A stretch of 64,000 nt of DNA from Moniliella sp. 'wahieum' (taxonomy: Eukaryota; Basidiomycota; Moniliellomycetes; Moniliellales; Moniliellaceae). Positions 33,901 through 45,443 of the stretch are shown piece by piece. The notes under the pieces are model-generated. The model saw only the letters and a program-made list of their open reading frames with translations, searched no databases and was not told the origin of the DNA. Every line of letters begins with the position of its first letter. The first letter of the stretch is position 1. The translations under genes were made by a program, and so were the position numbers. The stretch lies in contig RSEE01000025.1 in assembly GCA_003971905.1 (NCBI GenBank), forward strand, positions 708,467 through 772,466, read 5' to 3'.

Positions 33901-34605
33901 CCCATCGGGCGAGCGGCGATGGGGGACGGGGGCTGGGCGGCGGCGGCCATGGCGGGGGATGCGCACGAGGTGGTCGATTGCAACGGCAATGGCGAGGGAG
34001 CGCGCGAGGGCGAAGGTGAGGGTGAAGGTGAGGGCGAAGGCGAGGGCGTTTTGCGTTTGAACGCATTGGCCTGGATGGAGGGGCGGGGCGAGTGGGACAT
34101 GCGTGGCGACGGCGAGCGTGGCGAGGCAGCTGAAGGCGTTGGGGTCGGGGACGGGACGCGGGCACGGGCGCGGGCGCAGGCGCGCGAGGAGACGAGAAGC
34201 CGTACCCTGTCCCACCCCCAGGGCCGCCAGGGGGCACACCCAATGCCGATCCGTAGCCAATGCCGCCACCGGGCCCGCCCAGGGGCACAGCCAAGGCGGC
34301 GCCGGGCGAGGGCGAAGGGGCGCACGCACGCCACCGGGGTCGCGCACGACGCTCTTGACGACGAAGCTGCCCTGGGAGGTGGCGGAGGCGTTGGACGCGC
34401 GGCGGGAGCGGGGCTTGAGGCTGCCGAGGAAGCTGCGGACGCTGCGGCCGGAGCGGGCACTGACGGCGCTGAGGGCGCTGCGGGCGCTGCGGCCGGAGCG
34501 GATGGAGGCGCGGTCGGACTCGGAGTCGTCGTCGTCGGAGGCGTTGGGGGACGCGCGGTGGAGGAAGGCGCTGAGGCGGCGGCGGCGGTCGCGGGGACGG
34601 TCCAT
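30981..34605 (-). CDS. Large Pro/Ser-rich protein with a coiled-coil segment, unknown function
   Basis: The likely start at 34605 gives MDRPRDRRRRLSAFLHRASP, then an Asp/Ser patch and RSGRSARSALSAVSARSGRS with LKPRSRRAS. A long Pro/Ser-rich disordered middle follows (33500-34300, all three frames open). Next are ordered stretches: QTRYILQDRPPSSPEQRIA, AQLAGAWKTLWGG, and a helical zone ARFYRFERYAVPLLRELKM with EMDMWVEQMTRLMKHEIG (32400-32640). The C-terminal part has EEEEDQSASALLRNALAEA (31750-31830), VPDDWSIEADLAEELG (about 31460) and a final GLAARVAFFEQQHD. Frame changes at about 34360, 33600, 33080, 32640, 32140, 31970, 31480 and 31200 prevent one clean model. The RxxF/VAFFEQ end and Ser/Arg-rich start suggest a cytoskeletal or polarity scaffold, but this is a guess. 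Confidence 0.45.
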
Positions 34606-35322
34606 CGGGGAGGCAGGGGGAGTGGTGGTGGTGGTGGTGGTGGTGGTGGTGGTGGTGGTGGTTAGGGTCTGCGTCCCAAGTGACACGCGCGGCGCAGGTG
34701 CCAGACACTGGCGCCGTGCGGCCGGTGGTTGGTCCAGCTTCTACCAGCGCTCCTTGCAGCGCAGGAGCATCACCCATCATGCATCATGCATCATGCATGG
34801 TCAGCCTCCCCAGCAGTGCTTGGCGACTGGGTTCGAATCCGAGGGTGGCCATTTGTTTTGGGGACACATGTGATGTGAGAGCCGTGCGACACGTGGCAGG
34901 TGATGATGATTACCGCCTCGGCACGTCAGCGTCAGCGTCAGCTAGCTGGTCGACTCATCGATCGTCTCTGTCTGGATGGTCGATGGCCCATCGTAACGTG
35001 AATATTGAATGTTCAATCGCTGCGCCGTGTCCGCGTGTCCGCCGTGCTCCGCCGCGCACGGGCCGCTGCTTCTTCTCCGCTATCACGAATGGAGCAATGC
35101 TTAAGCGCCTTAAGCACTTTATCCGTCCGGAGCACATCTCATCCATGCCCGATAACCGGTAACCGATAACCAGTCACGCCACAGCCGCCCGAGTGTCATC
35201 GTCATCGTCATCGTCATCGTCTTCGTCTTCGTCAGCGTCACCGAGCACGCAGACGCAGACGGAGCTCGCCCCTCCCCTCCCCTCCCCTCCCCCACCCCAC
35301 CATCCCCCGCTGCGTCTGCGCC
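34606..35322. promoter_or_regulatory. Divergent spacer with microsatellites
   Basis: Contains a (GTG)n run at 34622-34661, ATGCATC tandem words at 34776-34799, (GTCATC)n/(GTCTTC)n at 35198-35240 and a CCCCTCC pyrimidine tract (35271-35293) before the plus-strand start. Confidence 0.6.
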
Positions 35323-36719
35323 ATGCCGCTGCCCCCACCCGCCCTCGCCACCGCCCTCATCCACGTCGATGACCCCGCCCACCCTCCTACGGCCAGGGCC
35401 GCACCAACACGCTCGGCGCAACGCGCCCATTGCGCCCAGCCTCGTCACCTCCACCACCTTCCGTGCCCCCCGCCAGCCACCGACCTGTCCGACCGCCTGC
35501 AGAAGCTCGAGATCGATTGGCAGGCCAACGAGCTTGACGTGTACAGCCGCTGGGACAGCGAGACGCGTCACCGTGCTGAACTGGTGCTGGGTGCACTCCA
35601 TGGCGAGGGTGCCCAGACGCTGCTCTATGGCTCGGGCTTGGCCGCTGCCGCCGCTGCCATCACCCACCTTTTCCCCCTCGGTCGTCGCCATTCGCAAGGG
35701 GTATCCGGGCGTGCATGGCGCGCTCAAAGCGTACGCGCGCGGTCGCAAGCTCACCATTCTCGACCTCGATGATCCCTATCCCACCGTGCCTGTTGACGAC
35801 CAAGAGCCCATCCCTGGTTCGGACCAGCGGCGCGGCGGCCTGCTCGTCTGGCTCGAGTGCCCGCTCAACCCTACAGGCGAGGCACGCGATATCCAGCACT
35901 ACGCCGACCGAGCCCATGCAGTAGGCGGATTCCTCGTTGTCGACTCGACGTTTGCCCCGCCGCCGCTGCAAAACCCGTTTGCCCAAGCGGCCGACTTGGT
36001 GGTACGTTCGTCTCCCCTCTTGCTTTGCTTTTCCTATTTCGCGTACGCACCCCATCCCAGCGATCTGACCCCCACCCACCCCATGTAGATGCACAGTGGA
36101 ACGAAGTACTTGGGTGGCCACTCGGACTCCTCGCTGGGGTTTCGTCACGCGCTCCAAGGCCGTGTGGAACACGCTGTTTGAAGATCGAATCCACCAAGGT
36201 GGCGTACCGGGCAACCTGGAGTCGTTCCTGCTGCTCCGATCGTTGCGTACGCTTCCGCTGCGTGTGGAGCGACAGGCATCTTCGGCGCTCGCGCTGGCTA
36301 CTTGGCTGCAGTCTGACTGTGCAGGGCGAGGCGGCGCTCGACCCGCAAGACGCGGCCTTGGGCAAGGGCAAAGTGGTGGACTGGTGTGGCACCCGTCGTT
36401 GCAGCCCTGGACCGAGACGCATACCCCCTTTGGACGTCAACTCGAGTCGGTCGGATTTGATCCCCGTACCCAGATGCACGGCGGCTTTTCACCTGCTTCT
36501 CTCTTCCACCTGGCCCAGACCCACGTCGCAACCCACCTCGCCCACAACCCGCTACTTATCCCGGCCACCTCGTTGGGCGGCGTAGAGTCGTTGCTGGAAC
36601 AGCGCATTGTCGTTAACCCCGACGAAGACCCGGGCGTGGTGCGTGTCTCGGTCGGGTTGGAGAGTGTGGAGGATCTCAAGGCCGACTTGCGCACCGCATT
36701 TCTCACTTTGCTCCAGTAA
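35323..36719 (+). CDS. Cystathionine gamma-synthase-like PLP enzyme
   Basis: Cys/Met-metabolism PLP-dependent enzyme (cystathionine gamma-synthase/lyase fold, closest in pattern to fungal YHR112C-type proteins), cytosolic and acting in transsulfuration. Motifs: LATALIHVDD, TSTTFRAP, ELDVYSRWDSETRHRAE, TLLYGSGLAAAAA, VWLECPLNPTGEARDIQHYAD, FLVVDSTFAPPPLQNPF and MHSGTKYLGGHSD, with the Lys that binds PLP. The C-terminus has VGLESVEDLKADL (family VGIE...L..DL). Intron 36002-36088 (GTACGT...TGTAG) sits between the substrate-site Asp-Leu-Val and MHSGTKY. Frames slip near 35395, 35410, 35460, 35680 and 36145. At about 35407 one G restores NTLGATAPIAPS. It converges on the acyl-CoA oxidase gene. Confidence 0.85.
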
Positions 36720-37043
36720 CTAGTAATGCCCAACCTAGTTGAACGTGACTCGGCTGGTTGCTTCCAGTTGCCTCCTCCTAGTACACTCTTGTGCCGGCAC
36801 TGTTCCCCCCCACCTGGGTTGCGAGCAGCCTGCACATTTGGCCAGTGGTTGGTTACAAACAAAGACGTCTATGGTGCACAAATCATCACTGTGGGTAGCT
36901 CGCTGGCTGGTTGGATAGTGGATTCGTTTATTCGTGTGGGCACATATGAGGGGAAAATATCGAAAACGCTTCGAAGTCGATAGAGAGAGGGTACATGTAC
37001 ATTGGACCAATGGGCCGGCAGGACGACGGGTACCCTGACGCCC
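36720..37043. other. Convergent 3' spacer
   Basis: Short region between two gene ends; nothing recognisable. Confidence 0.5.
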
Positions 37044-39248
37044 TTACGCCTTCTTGGCTGCCTCGGCTTGCTCCTCCGCAATCTCTTGAATCTCATCATC
37101 AATCGCAATCTCCTCATCCAGGTCCTCCACTTGCAGGTTGGGGCGATGAATAAAGTCGGTAATGAGCTTCTTGTACGGGTGGGGCACGCCTTGTGGGTTG
37201 TTCCTGCGCACAAACGGAAGTACTACTCGGCATAGACATTGCCGTCGGCACGGCCGAAGGGCGAGTTGATAATGTGGTCCGACAACACAAAGCTGTCGTC
37301 AACGGCACTGCAAATCCACGCACCGTCTTGCACAGCGCTGACACACTCGCCTGGACCGTATCCAACTGCGTGGGCGCCAGCCAGCCCGAACGCAAAAGTG
37401 CGCCGCCTTCTCCTCCATCTGCCACAGACCGTACAGCTCGCCACCGTCGTCAACGTCGCCCGCACCCCATCCTTGTCCGCAGACGGCGGCAGTTGCTTGA
37501 TGGCATTGTGGAACTGACGGAAAATGTAGTTCGAGGTGTGGACCGAGGCGGCAACAAAGGTAGCCTGCGAACACGCTTCCAATGACGCTTGCTTGTTCAG
37601 CCCCTTCTTTTGTGCGGCCACCACATCGTCCGCCGCCTTCTTGACCAGCATGGCCGAAGCAGCGTCAAAGCCCTTTTGGATTCCCTCGAGCGAGTCGAGA
37701 TCGGCATCGCTGGCTTTCGAGCTCAAGTTCTTCTCCCGTACGTCCGAGCCGAGGTAGGTGAGTGCCTCCGACATGGGCTTGCCCTTGACCGCGTCCACAT
37801 AGGCTTGCACCAAGAACCGACCCGATTGGAGCGCCAGAATCGTATTGTCGCCTTCCCACGTGCAGTGCACCGCAAAGTCAGAGAACATGTTGGCCAGACC
37901 ATTGTACGCCGAGTACCCGTGTCCTCCGAGCGATTGCCGCGACTTTTCAATCGCGTCGAGCGTGGCCCAGGTGCAGAACGCCTTGAGACCAGCCGAGGTT
38001 GAGTGCGTCTGCTTCAGCATGTCCACGTGCGTTCGAGGTTAGGGTCACCAGGCTCCAGCGCCTCCAGCGCCTTGCTCGTCTCGTCGTACATGGCCGTCAT
38101 CTCGAGCGCAGTAAAGCCAAATGCGACCGCCTGCGCCAAGAGCGGCAGCAAACGCCGTTGGTGAATCGGGTAGTCAAGCAACTGCGTCTCCAACTTTTGC
38201 GATGGGTCCGACTTGAATTGCCGTCGCACCGCCGCATACCGCACCGAAATGGTAAGTGCCTTCTTGGCCGTGTTGGCACTGTCGGCGACCATGGCGGTAC
38301 GACCACCGAGCAGAGCACCGTACGTCAGCTGCGCCAGTGGCGGCTCCCGCACCTCGCCTTCGCGAGTAACCTGGGTGTGCTTCATCAGCATGTAGGCACG
38401 TGGGATGCGCACATTGGTGAATTGAATGTAACCATTGTCAATTCCGTCGCGGCCCATCTTTTTACCAATGTCACCAATGTTGATGCCGGGAAGCAGGTCA
38501 AACGTCTGCGTGTTGCGCAGCGGAACAATAAACGTCTTGACACCATAGTCCTTGCCATCCACAATCAGACGCGCAAACACAGAGCAGTGCGTCGCCGTTT
38601 GGGCCGCACCGCCAATCCACCACTTGGTCGCACCCAGGTGCGGGGTATGGATGACAAACTCATCGGTTTTGGGGTCAAACGTGGCGCGCGTCTCGAGACC
38701 GGCAACGTTCGAGCCGTGCTGCAGCTCAGTCATGCCAAAGCATCCAACCATGCCCTGGAGCGTAATGACACCCTTGTCAATCCAGTATAGAACTGGTTGG
38801 CAGTGGCGCCCGAGCGGATGGCACCCAGGAACAGGCCATAGTGCACGCCAAACCGGGTCCAGAAGCCAGGGTCAAAGCCCGATGAGCTCCATGCGCCTTT
38901 GGAAGTCCTCGACCGACTCGTTGGTAACGTAGTGCACAAGAGAAGTGATGCGCTTCATGGTCAACTCGCGCAGCTGCTCCTTGCTCAAGTCGTAGAAGTT
39001 GCCCATGTAGAAGAGGGGTTGCGCTCGAGCTCGAGCATTTGTTTTTCCTTGAGCAGGAGCGCTGCTTCGGTGCCATGCTGGGCAATGGCCAGCTGGAGCG
39101 CGAAGATGCGGATTGGTCAGCGGGCACGCGGGTTGGGGGGGGGGGGGGGGGGGAAGAAGGCACATACAGCGCGGACGTTGAACGGCGGGTTGGCACGCTC
39201 TTGCATCATGGTGGTGACGCTCTGCTTGTCGATCCACTTGGTCGTCAT
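37044..39248 (-). CDS. POX1: Acyl-CoA oxidase
   Basis: Peroxisomal beta-oxidation flavoenzyme (acyl-CoA to trans-2-enoyl-CoA with H2O2). The start at 39248 gives [20 protein letters not shown]. Intron 39093-39167 (GTATGT...CTCCAG) contains a 19-C tract. Motifs: [30 protein letters not shown] (FAD/substrate domain), [40 protein letters not shown] and [21 protein letters not shown], then [19 protein letters not shown]. The C-terminus is [19 protein letters not shown] and ends AAKKA, not a classic SKL-type signal. Frames slip near 38770, 38020, 37440, 37370 and 37205. Length (~690 aa) suits the family. Confidence 0.9.
39135..39153 (-). repeat. 19-nt C homopolymer inside acyl-CoA oxidase intron
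   Basis: On the coding strand the tract is C19, between the GTATGT donor and the CTCCAG acceptor. Confidence 0.85.
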
Positions 39249-42200
39249 GGTGGGCAGGCAGGGGTGGTGGAGGCGGGGGGAGTGGGGGTGGGGTGGGGGT
39301 GGGGGTGGGAGTACGGCCGGCAAGTGCGGAGGCTTTTTATCGCCCGACTTTGGCGTGGGCCTGCCGGGAGCCAGTGTGGGGAAGGGCCAGTGTGGACGCG
39401 GCTGCCCACTGCCGCCGGCTGAGGCCCAGCCGCCCGGCACCGCCTAACCCTACGCGCCGGCACGCGTCTACCCGGCCGGGCCGGACACACGGCCTGGCTG
39501 TGAAATGGCTATGACGTAACGCGCGCACCACACCACACCAGTGCGCGCCCCCGCGCTCGCACCAGCCGCAGCGCCCCATGCGTGAAAACCTCCGCCGCAC
39601 CGCACCGGTGTTCGGCTTACGCCCGCCGGGAGCACACCGAGGCGCACCTAATCTGCGCCCTGCCACTGCCCCCGTGCGGGCGTGTGCCGGACGCACCACG
39701 CGCACGCAGCGTCGCGGTGGAGGTGGCTGGGCCAGTGCCAGCGTCTGCGGCGCTAATGCATAATGCCGCTGCGCGTGCGCCGGCTGGCGCTGCCCGCGAC
39801 GCGCTGCCACCTCGGCTCCGCCAAGTCCGTCGCTTTCAAAATCCAAGCCATCGCCTGCCTGGCCAGGCCTAGTCTCTTCTCCCCATTCACTCGTCACGCG
39901 TCACGCGTCCAGCAACCTCATCATTAATCATTAATCAGCCACCCCCCTCCTCCTCGCACCTGCCCTGCCGTCCCGGTCGACGCGCTCAGATCCCTCAGAC
40001 TCAGACAAGTGTGGACTGTCCCCCCTGCTCCGCCCTGGACACCTGCCCAAAGTCAGCCCATCTCGTCCTGCGCCCGACCCCGGGGAACACACCCGGTCCG
40101 CGTGTGACATGTGACGCACAACGCGTGGCACAGCTACTGCTTCGACCCTCTGTCCCCGCACGCTTTGGCTCGCAGTAGGTGTCCCTTCCAGACGCGTCTT
40201 CGTTTTCTCTCTGATCTCTCAGATCGAACACCTCAGGGGTACCTAGTACCTGCCCTCTGTGTGGATGTCGCCTGCATCTGAGATCGGATGGCGCTCTAGC
40301 ATCTTTTCTTCTTGCTAGTAGCATTCACAAATAGACTTCACACACTAACCTCCTTCTCCGGATCAAAATACCCCGCGTTAAAGCTTCAGGCTCTATCGAC
40401 TATCATTTCAAGAATTTCAAGGTCGACCCACTCTGCCCACAAGTGTGATTTGTGATTCACCGCATATGGCCTGCTTTTCTGAATGGCGCGGCAACGCGCA
40501 ACGGGTACCGCATGAGATTATGGACCGGTACTAGCTATTACTAGAAAAAGTGATAGTCGCCTCTGTTTTGTCTGACCTCTGACCTCTCTGGCATACTGTC
40601 GTAGAAAACCTCTTCAGCTTCATTCTGCATGGGTTTCAAGCTTCAAGCTTCATCGATAATCGACAATCCTTCAAGCGCTCAAGCTCCATCGATCATCGAC
40701 CTATCACACTCAAGCATATAAATGCCAGCACGCAACGAGTTTTAGCGTACTCAATACTCATAAGTGAGGCACTGCGACGGAGGCCATGCCACAGGATCGG
40801 TGTCGCAATCTGATCTGCGCCAACATGTGGGGAACTTCACCCACCCCGCCCTGTAAGGATCGGCGCGGGTACGAGGGAGAACCACAACAACTACCGCCAA
40901 TAAGGAAACTTAGCAAAGGATGCATTGGTAAAGAGAAGGAAACAGGATCAGCGAAGAGCAGTGAGATCTGAGAATATACTTGAAGATTTACCTGATTGTG
41001 TATGCTGTTGGGACCCGTGGTCCCGTACTTAGGCCAAGGTGCCTCATCACCCTTCACCCCTGATTTGTCCTCCGAAGCCTCCACGTGTATACTCAGGCTT
41101 GTTTGAACCCCTGTCTCTAGGTGTGGCACAAGGCTTAGACCTTGACCACGACCACCGCGATTGCATTGCTCTACACTTCCAGAGGTTCTTCGCCCAACCC
41201 CTTGGGCTCCTCCGGTCTTACATATGCTATACCACGGCTGCACCTGCAGTTCCTGCTGAATCCTGAACTTGGTACTGTCGGGATGGGGCCTGAGAGGCTG
41301 CGACGGGGACAACCTCAACTATAAAGATCACATTTGTCCTTCTGATGAGAGACGGCACGAGGGACACTCAGATTGAGGTCTGCCAGGTGAGTGTAGCGTT
41401 GGAGGGGGCAAGTTTGATGCAAATTTTGATCGAATTCGTCATGTGTTGAGTGCATCTCTCTATAAAGTTCTGACGGATCCCTGAGGGAATAAAGTCCCCC
41501 CAGGGTGGGAAACGAAATAACGATCACTTTTGACATGATCCTCGCGCGCAACTCTTACGCGCACTTCCTAAGCACGCGCGTGTGGTGCAGCCAAAAGGAT
41601 ATCAACGACTACCCTTTATAATTGCCTCAACTGGTTCGTACGCCGCGAACGCGGTTAGGACGAAGCATCATTGGTAGCACTATAGAGAGGTACGGAAGAA
41701 GTGTCCGCAATTGAAAGCGAGACTCAAGAAGACACCTCAATTATTCGAGACGAATTGTCATAACATGTGGTCAAGCACAGCAACAGTAGAGGTTACAAAA
41801 CGCTTAATGGCTTTCCTCAAGACTGGCAACACAGCTACAGGTGTCTCGAGCTCACTGATAAAAGCAGGTTCCGATTGATATCCGGCTTTGTTCCTTTGGT
41901 GCCGCTGTTAACGCGCAGCAAGCGCAAGGATAGGATATGATGTTATAGCTTGAACACATCTTGGTTCCTTCCCTCCATACCCCCACAACAAGTTTGGAAC
42001 GATTTGAGCGAGGCAATGTGTTGAGGAGCCGATTCTCAAGCATGAGTGCACCATCTCCGCGGTAGTCATATTCACAATCGGCCGGTTAGGGAGGCACAAG
42101 AGGAAAGGGGGACAGAGGAGGCAGGCCAGATGCACATATTCCCGAATGATGAGACCACGTGTTTGGGGAGAACCGCAGGAATATAGTGATGGACCACCCC

Positions 42201-42773
42201 CCAAGGATTCGTGTACAAAAGGAGGCCATCATGGTTGTATATTAGAACGTGGTATATACGCGAGAGCTGAACCGTGAGTCATACTTTTTACTCCATCAAC
42301 GAAGAAAGGCTCTATAAAAGGATTCTCGCTCCCTGCCTTCAAGGTTCTGTCATTTTCCATCCTCGCTCGACCTCCTAAATCACAAGGCAGCTCGCGCCTC
42401 CAAGCTTCATCATGCCCAACACAGAGCCGGAGACTGCAAAGGAGTGCGTCTTCTAGTGAGGCATCAGACTTATTGTGTGCGCGCCGAGTTGATCGCCGCT
42501 CTGGCTTGGATCCGGACTGAGGATCCGCTGTCGCTTCGGGTTCGGTAGACGGGCCGGTCGACTGTGGGCAACGCACCTTTCAGCGTTGTCCTCCGTCCAA
42601 AAGCATTTTTTCCACATCGCCATTTTGCGTGGGAGACCCAGGGGGCAATCCAGAGAGGGGCTGAAGGTGCAACTCAGGGGAACTAGCCACACGTCTGACA
42701 TATTAATGTCAGATGTGAGCCACAGTAGAGATGGTGGCCAGCGCTCACCGGTTGGAACCAGCTGAGATCGTGC
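39249..42773. other. Long spacer without recognisable genes
   Basis: The first 650 bp are very GC-rich (ACOX promoter side, C/G-rich). From about 40300 the sequence becomes AT-richer, with CTTCAAGCTTCA and CATCGATAATCGA words (40638-40700) and a TATAAA at 40717 followed only by a 61-residue frame (40786-40971). A 186-residue minus-strand frame (40758-41318) has no family signature. Confidence 0.45.
40717..40722 (+). promoter_or_regulatory. Isolated TATAAA box
   Basis: The nearest downstream ATG is at 40786 and opens only a 61-residue frame. Possible non-coding or unrecognised transcript. Confidence 0.25.
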
Positions 42774-43081
42774 TTGCGCCGGAGCGCTGGCCAGACCAAT
42801 GCGTCTAACCCGTCCCGTCCGCAACTCGCGCTTACCTACTCAGCCTACTTCCCCTCAGACTTTAACTTTGTCCAGGGAGGTAAGCTGCCGGGGCTGTACT
42901 CCTCTGTCGGGGCATCAGGTAATGTGCCGATCAATGCTTCTACCTCCTCCGGCTGTGAAGGTGGGTCGCTCGACGGGACCGGCACCTCCTGCTGGTCGGC
43001 TCGGGTGATGTGGCGCGCAGACGGCCAAGGCGAGATCTAAGTCTACATCCCCCAGAAGTTGGGGGGAGGGTACAAGCTTTG
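42774..43081 (+). pseudogene. Polysaccharide lyase family 14-like fragment
   Basis: The frame reads LTYSAYFPSDFNFVQGGKLP, then GLYSS, then SCWSARVMWRADGQGEI and, beyond an in-frame TAA at 43038, VYIPQKLGGG. This matches the central beta-jelly-roll block of PL14 (glucuronan/alginate lyase-like) proteins: F...F.F.KGGKLPGL followed by C.S.R.MWR..G.GE.Y.YIP. The signal peptide, upstream strands and the C-terminal catalytic half are not recognisable in the flanks. I interpret it as a broken gene or fragment rather than a working enzyme. It lies in the repeat-rich, AT-richer segment. Confidence 0.55.
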
Positions 43082-44527
43082 AGGGTTTCTCCATACTTCT
43101 TCTCCGCCATCTTCAAGTAAACGTTCATCCTGCCTCAGTGGTGTGCGATCATATCCATACTTTTCTTGTGGGCAATCGTACCATCAATGTTAGGCGTAAT
43201 GCTCAGCTCACTACAACGGTATGGTGTGTGATCAATGTGAGTAGGTCGGTACATATATGGTTCATACCACGTCTGATGTACACCATCATGATTGCCAGCA
43301 GGAAATGACCCCTGTGGCGACCCTAACCGTGCAAGCGTCGCAGAAGCTCAGTCCTTTCAAAGACGGTACATCGGGCTATATAATAGGCTGGCTCCAAGTG
43401 CTGCGTGAAAGAGGTACAAGAGTCATGGGCATATGCGGAATGCTTCCAATGCCGTTTTCCTAAATACCGATCTAGGAAATCAGAATGAAAGTGCTCCAAC
43501 TATGCACGGGCAAGCGGTCCCCCAACGTACTGGCCGCTTGCCTCCACAAGTTGTAAGCGCAAAGGGGAAGACGAATCGACAACGAGAGGGAGGGGACGTG
43601 ACTGATTTCATATCGGGAACGAGGCTGAGGAGGGCAGATAACGAAAGGAGGAAAGAACATATGCTCTTCAAGCATTGTCCATTGTTTCTGAGGGCTATAT
43701 AAATGCTTTTCTGTGGCTAATATCGGGCGCAGCGGCAGGTGTTCCTCAAGGTCGGTGTGGCCGGGCAAACGATGATGTGTGACGGGTGCTATTCCCATGG
43801 CCGGCGGTGGAAGTTACGGTTAGGACAGGGACGGCATCCGCTTAGGATGTACTATGACCTAACGGTGCATGCCCTTTGAAGATATCAGGAGATGGAGATG
43901 GGGGAAAGGATAGAGATCATATTCATCGAGTGGCATGGAGCGAGGTATATATACCTCGGAGAAGAGGAGGCCGAGTGAGCTGACTCACACGGAGAAAACA
44001 AAAGGGGCATAGAACCAAAAGGGGGACAGGATCTAGAACAAAACAGGGTCCAGTGAAACTGGTGACATCGGTGACCAGGTGAGCCTGGTCCCGACAGAAG
44101 ATGAACAGGTGGTCGAATTTGGGGGCGCCGAATGTATGTTTTAGTTGGCGCGGAGGGGTCCGGCTGGTCACTTATCAATCAAGACTTACATCCACCTGTC
44201 AGTTCTAGGGAAAACAACGCACCGTTGTCTGCCTGAACCCCAGAGTCGAAGGCGGTCTTTGTTGGGACTACCAAAAGAATGTGTTGCCCCTCCATCCGCG
44301 CTTTGCGAAGTCTGTAGAAAGGAGCGCTCCACTCCCCCCCCACCATCTACATAGCAGCAGCAAAACCCTACTGAGCCACATGGAGGAGGATGCTGATTTC
44401 AACATTGCAATCACAAGCGGAACCAGCGCCGAAATTTTGTGACCGGGCGGAATGCGCAGCGAGATGGCGCAACTGTCCTCAGGAAGAAGAGTTTGCTGGC
44501 CCCCACCACATCCAATTTTTGCCCATC
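43082..44527. other. Intergenic with palindromic TATA element
   Basis: No supported gene. A perfect 18-bp palindrome, CGAGGTATATATACCTCG, lies at 43941-43958. Confidence 0.5.
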
Positions 44528-45443
44528 ATGTCAGGTTTGCCAGCTAAGCCCACCGCGCCCATGGGCAACGTCCCTGCCGCCGAGCCCACCGAGCCTGCCG
44601 CTTCGGCCGACCCCAAGCCTTCCTCTGCGTCCAACGACGAGGAGGCGGGGACAAGACGGTGTTTGATGACCAGGAAAATTTTACTCTCTCGCACCCGCTC
44701 GCTTCCACCTGGACCATGTACGCCGACCTGCCCAGCTCCAATCGCCGCGCCACCTCTTCTTCCTGGGGCCAAACGATGGAGAAGCTGGCCGACGTGGACA
44801 CAGTCGAGGCGTTCACTGGGTACGTGCCAACCCCTTTTCCCAACTCTTCTTTTTCCACCCCCTCCCCTCCCCTTGGCGAGCACGAAAGCTAACCACGAAC
44901 CCCTGCTGTCAAGTCTGTTCCACCATGTGCCTGCGCCGACGCAGCTTGGCCAAAAAATGACTTTTTACCTTTTCCGGGATGGAATTCAGCCGGCCTGGGA
45001 GGACAAGGGGAACGTTGGTGGTGGCTCGTGGAACGTGCAGTTCCCAGGGACAAGTCGGCGGGCAAGATTGATGACATGTGGCGCAACACGATGCTTGCCG
45101 CGATTGGCGAGACGTTGGACATTCCTTTCCCCTCGGGCGCGCGTCCGATCCAGAACCTGGACAAGGCCCCCTCGGTCGTGGCCGGCGTCGCGTTGGCGGC
45201 GCGGCCGAACTTTTACCGTATTTCCATCTGGACCCCTCGCCTCCGGATGCGAACAAGAATGCGGAGGATGATGTGGCGCGCATCGGCCAGCGCACGTACG
45301 ATGTCGGCTTGAACTTCAAGGTCCATGCTCTTGGCTTTACGCAGGAGGAAAGGTTGAGCACCGCCTACGGCTCCGAGGTCGAGTTCCAGTCCCATGAGGA
45401 TGCAGGTCGGAACAAGGGCCGCAAGGGTAAGGTGGGCGTTTAG
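44528..45443 (+). CDS. eIF4E: Translation initiation factor eIF4E (cap-binding)
   Basis: mRNA 5'-cap-binding subunit of eIF4F. The start at 44528 gives MSGLPAKPTAPMGNVPAAEP. Motifs: HPLASTWTMYADLPSS (cap Trp region), SWGQTMEKLADVDTVEAFTG (eIF4G-binding VEDFW equivalent), MTFYLFRDGIQPAWEDKGN (cap-binding Trp-Glu), GGGSWNV and DDMWRNTMLAAIGE. Intron 44820-44913 (GTACGT, branch GCTAAC, acceptor TCAAG) splits the Gly of FTGLFHHV. Frame slips occur near 44650 (one missing G, restoring AGDKTVFDDQENF), 45050 and 45230. The C-terminus is basic (GRKGKVGV). Slightly longer than yeast eIF4E. Confidence 0.85.

Noticed and set aside
33419-34780. Very long Pro/Arg-rich open frames in all minus-strand phases
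   Set aside because: GC-rich low-complexity sequence leaves every frame open. I treat them as one disordered coding region with frame slips, not separate genes.
34829-34840. GGTTCGAATCC, an exact tRNA B-box sequence
   Set aside because: No matching acceptor stem, anticodon arm or well-formed A box could be built upstream, and the T-stem has a mismatch. Treated as chance.
40758-41318. 186-residue minus-strand open frame
   Set aside because: No family motif, no clear start context and composition like the surrounding spacer; not reported as a gene.
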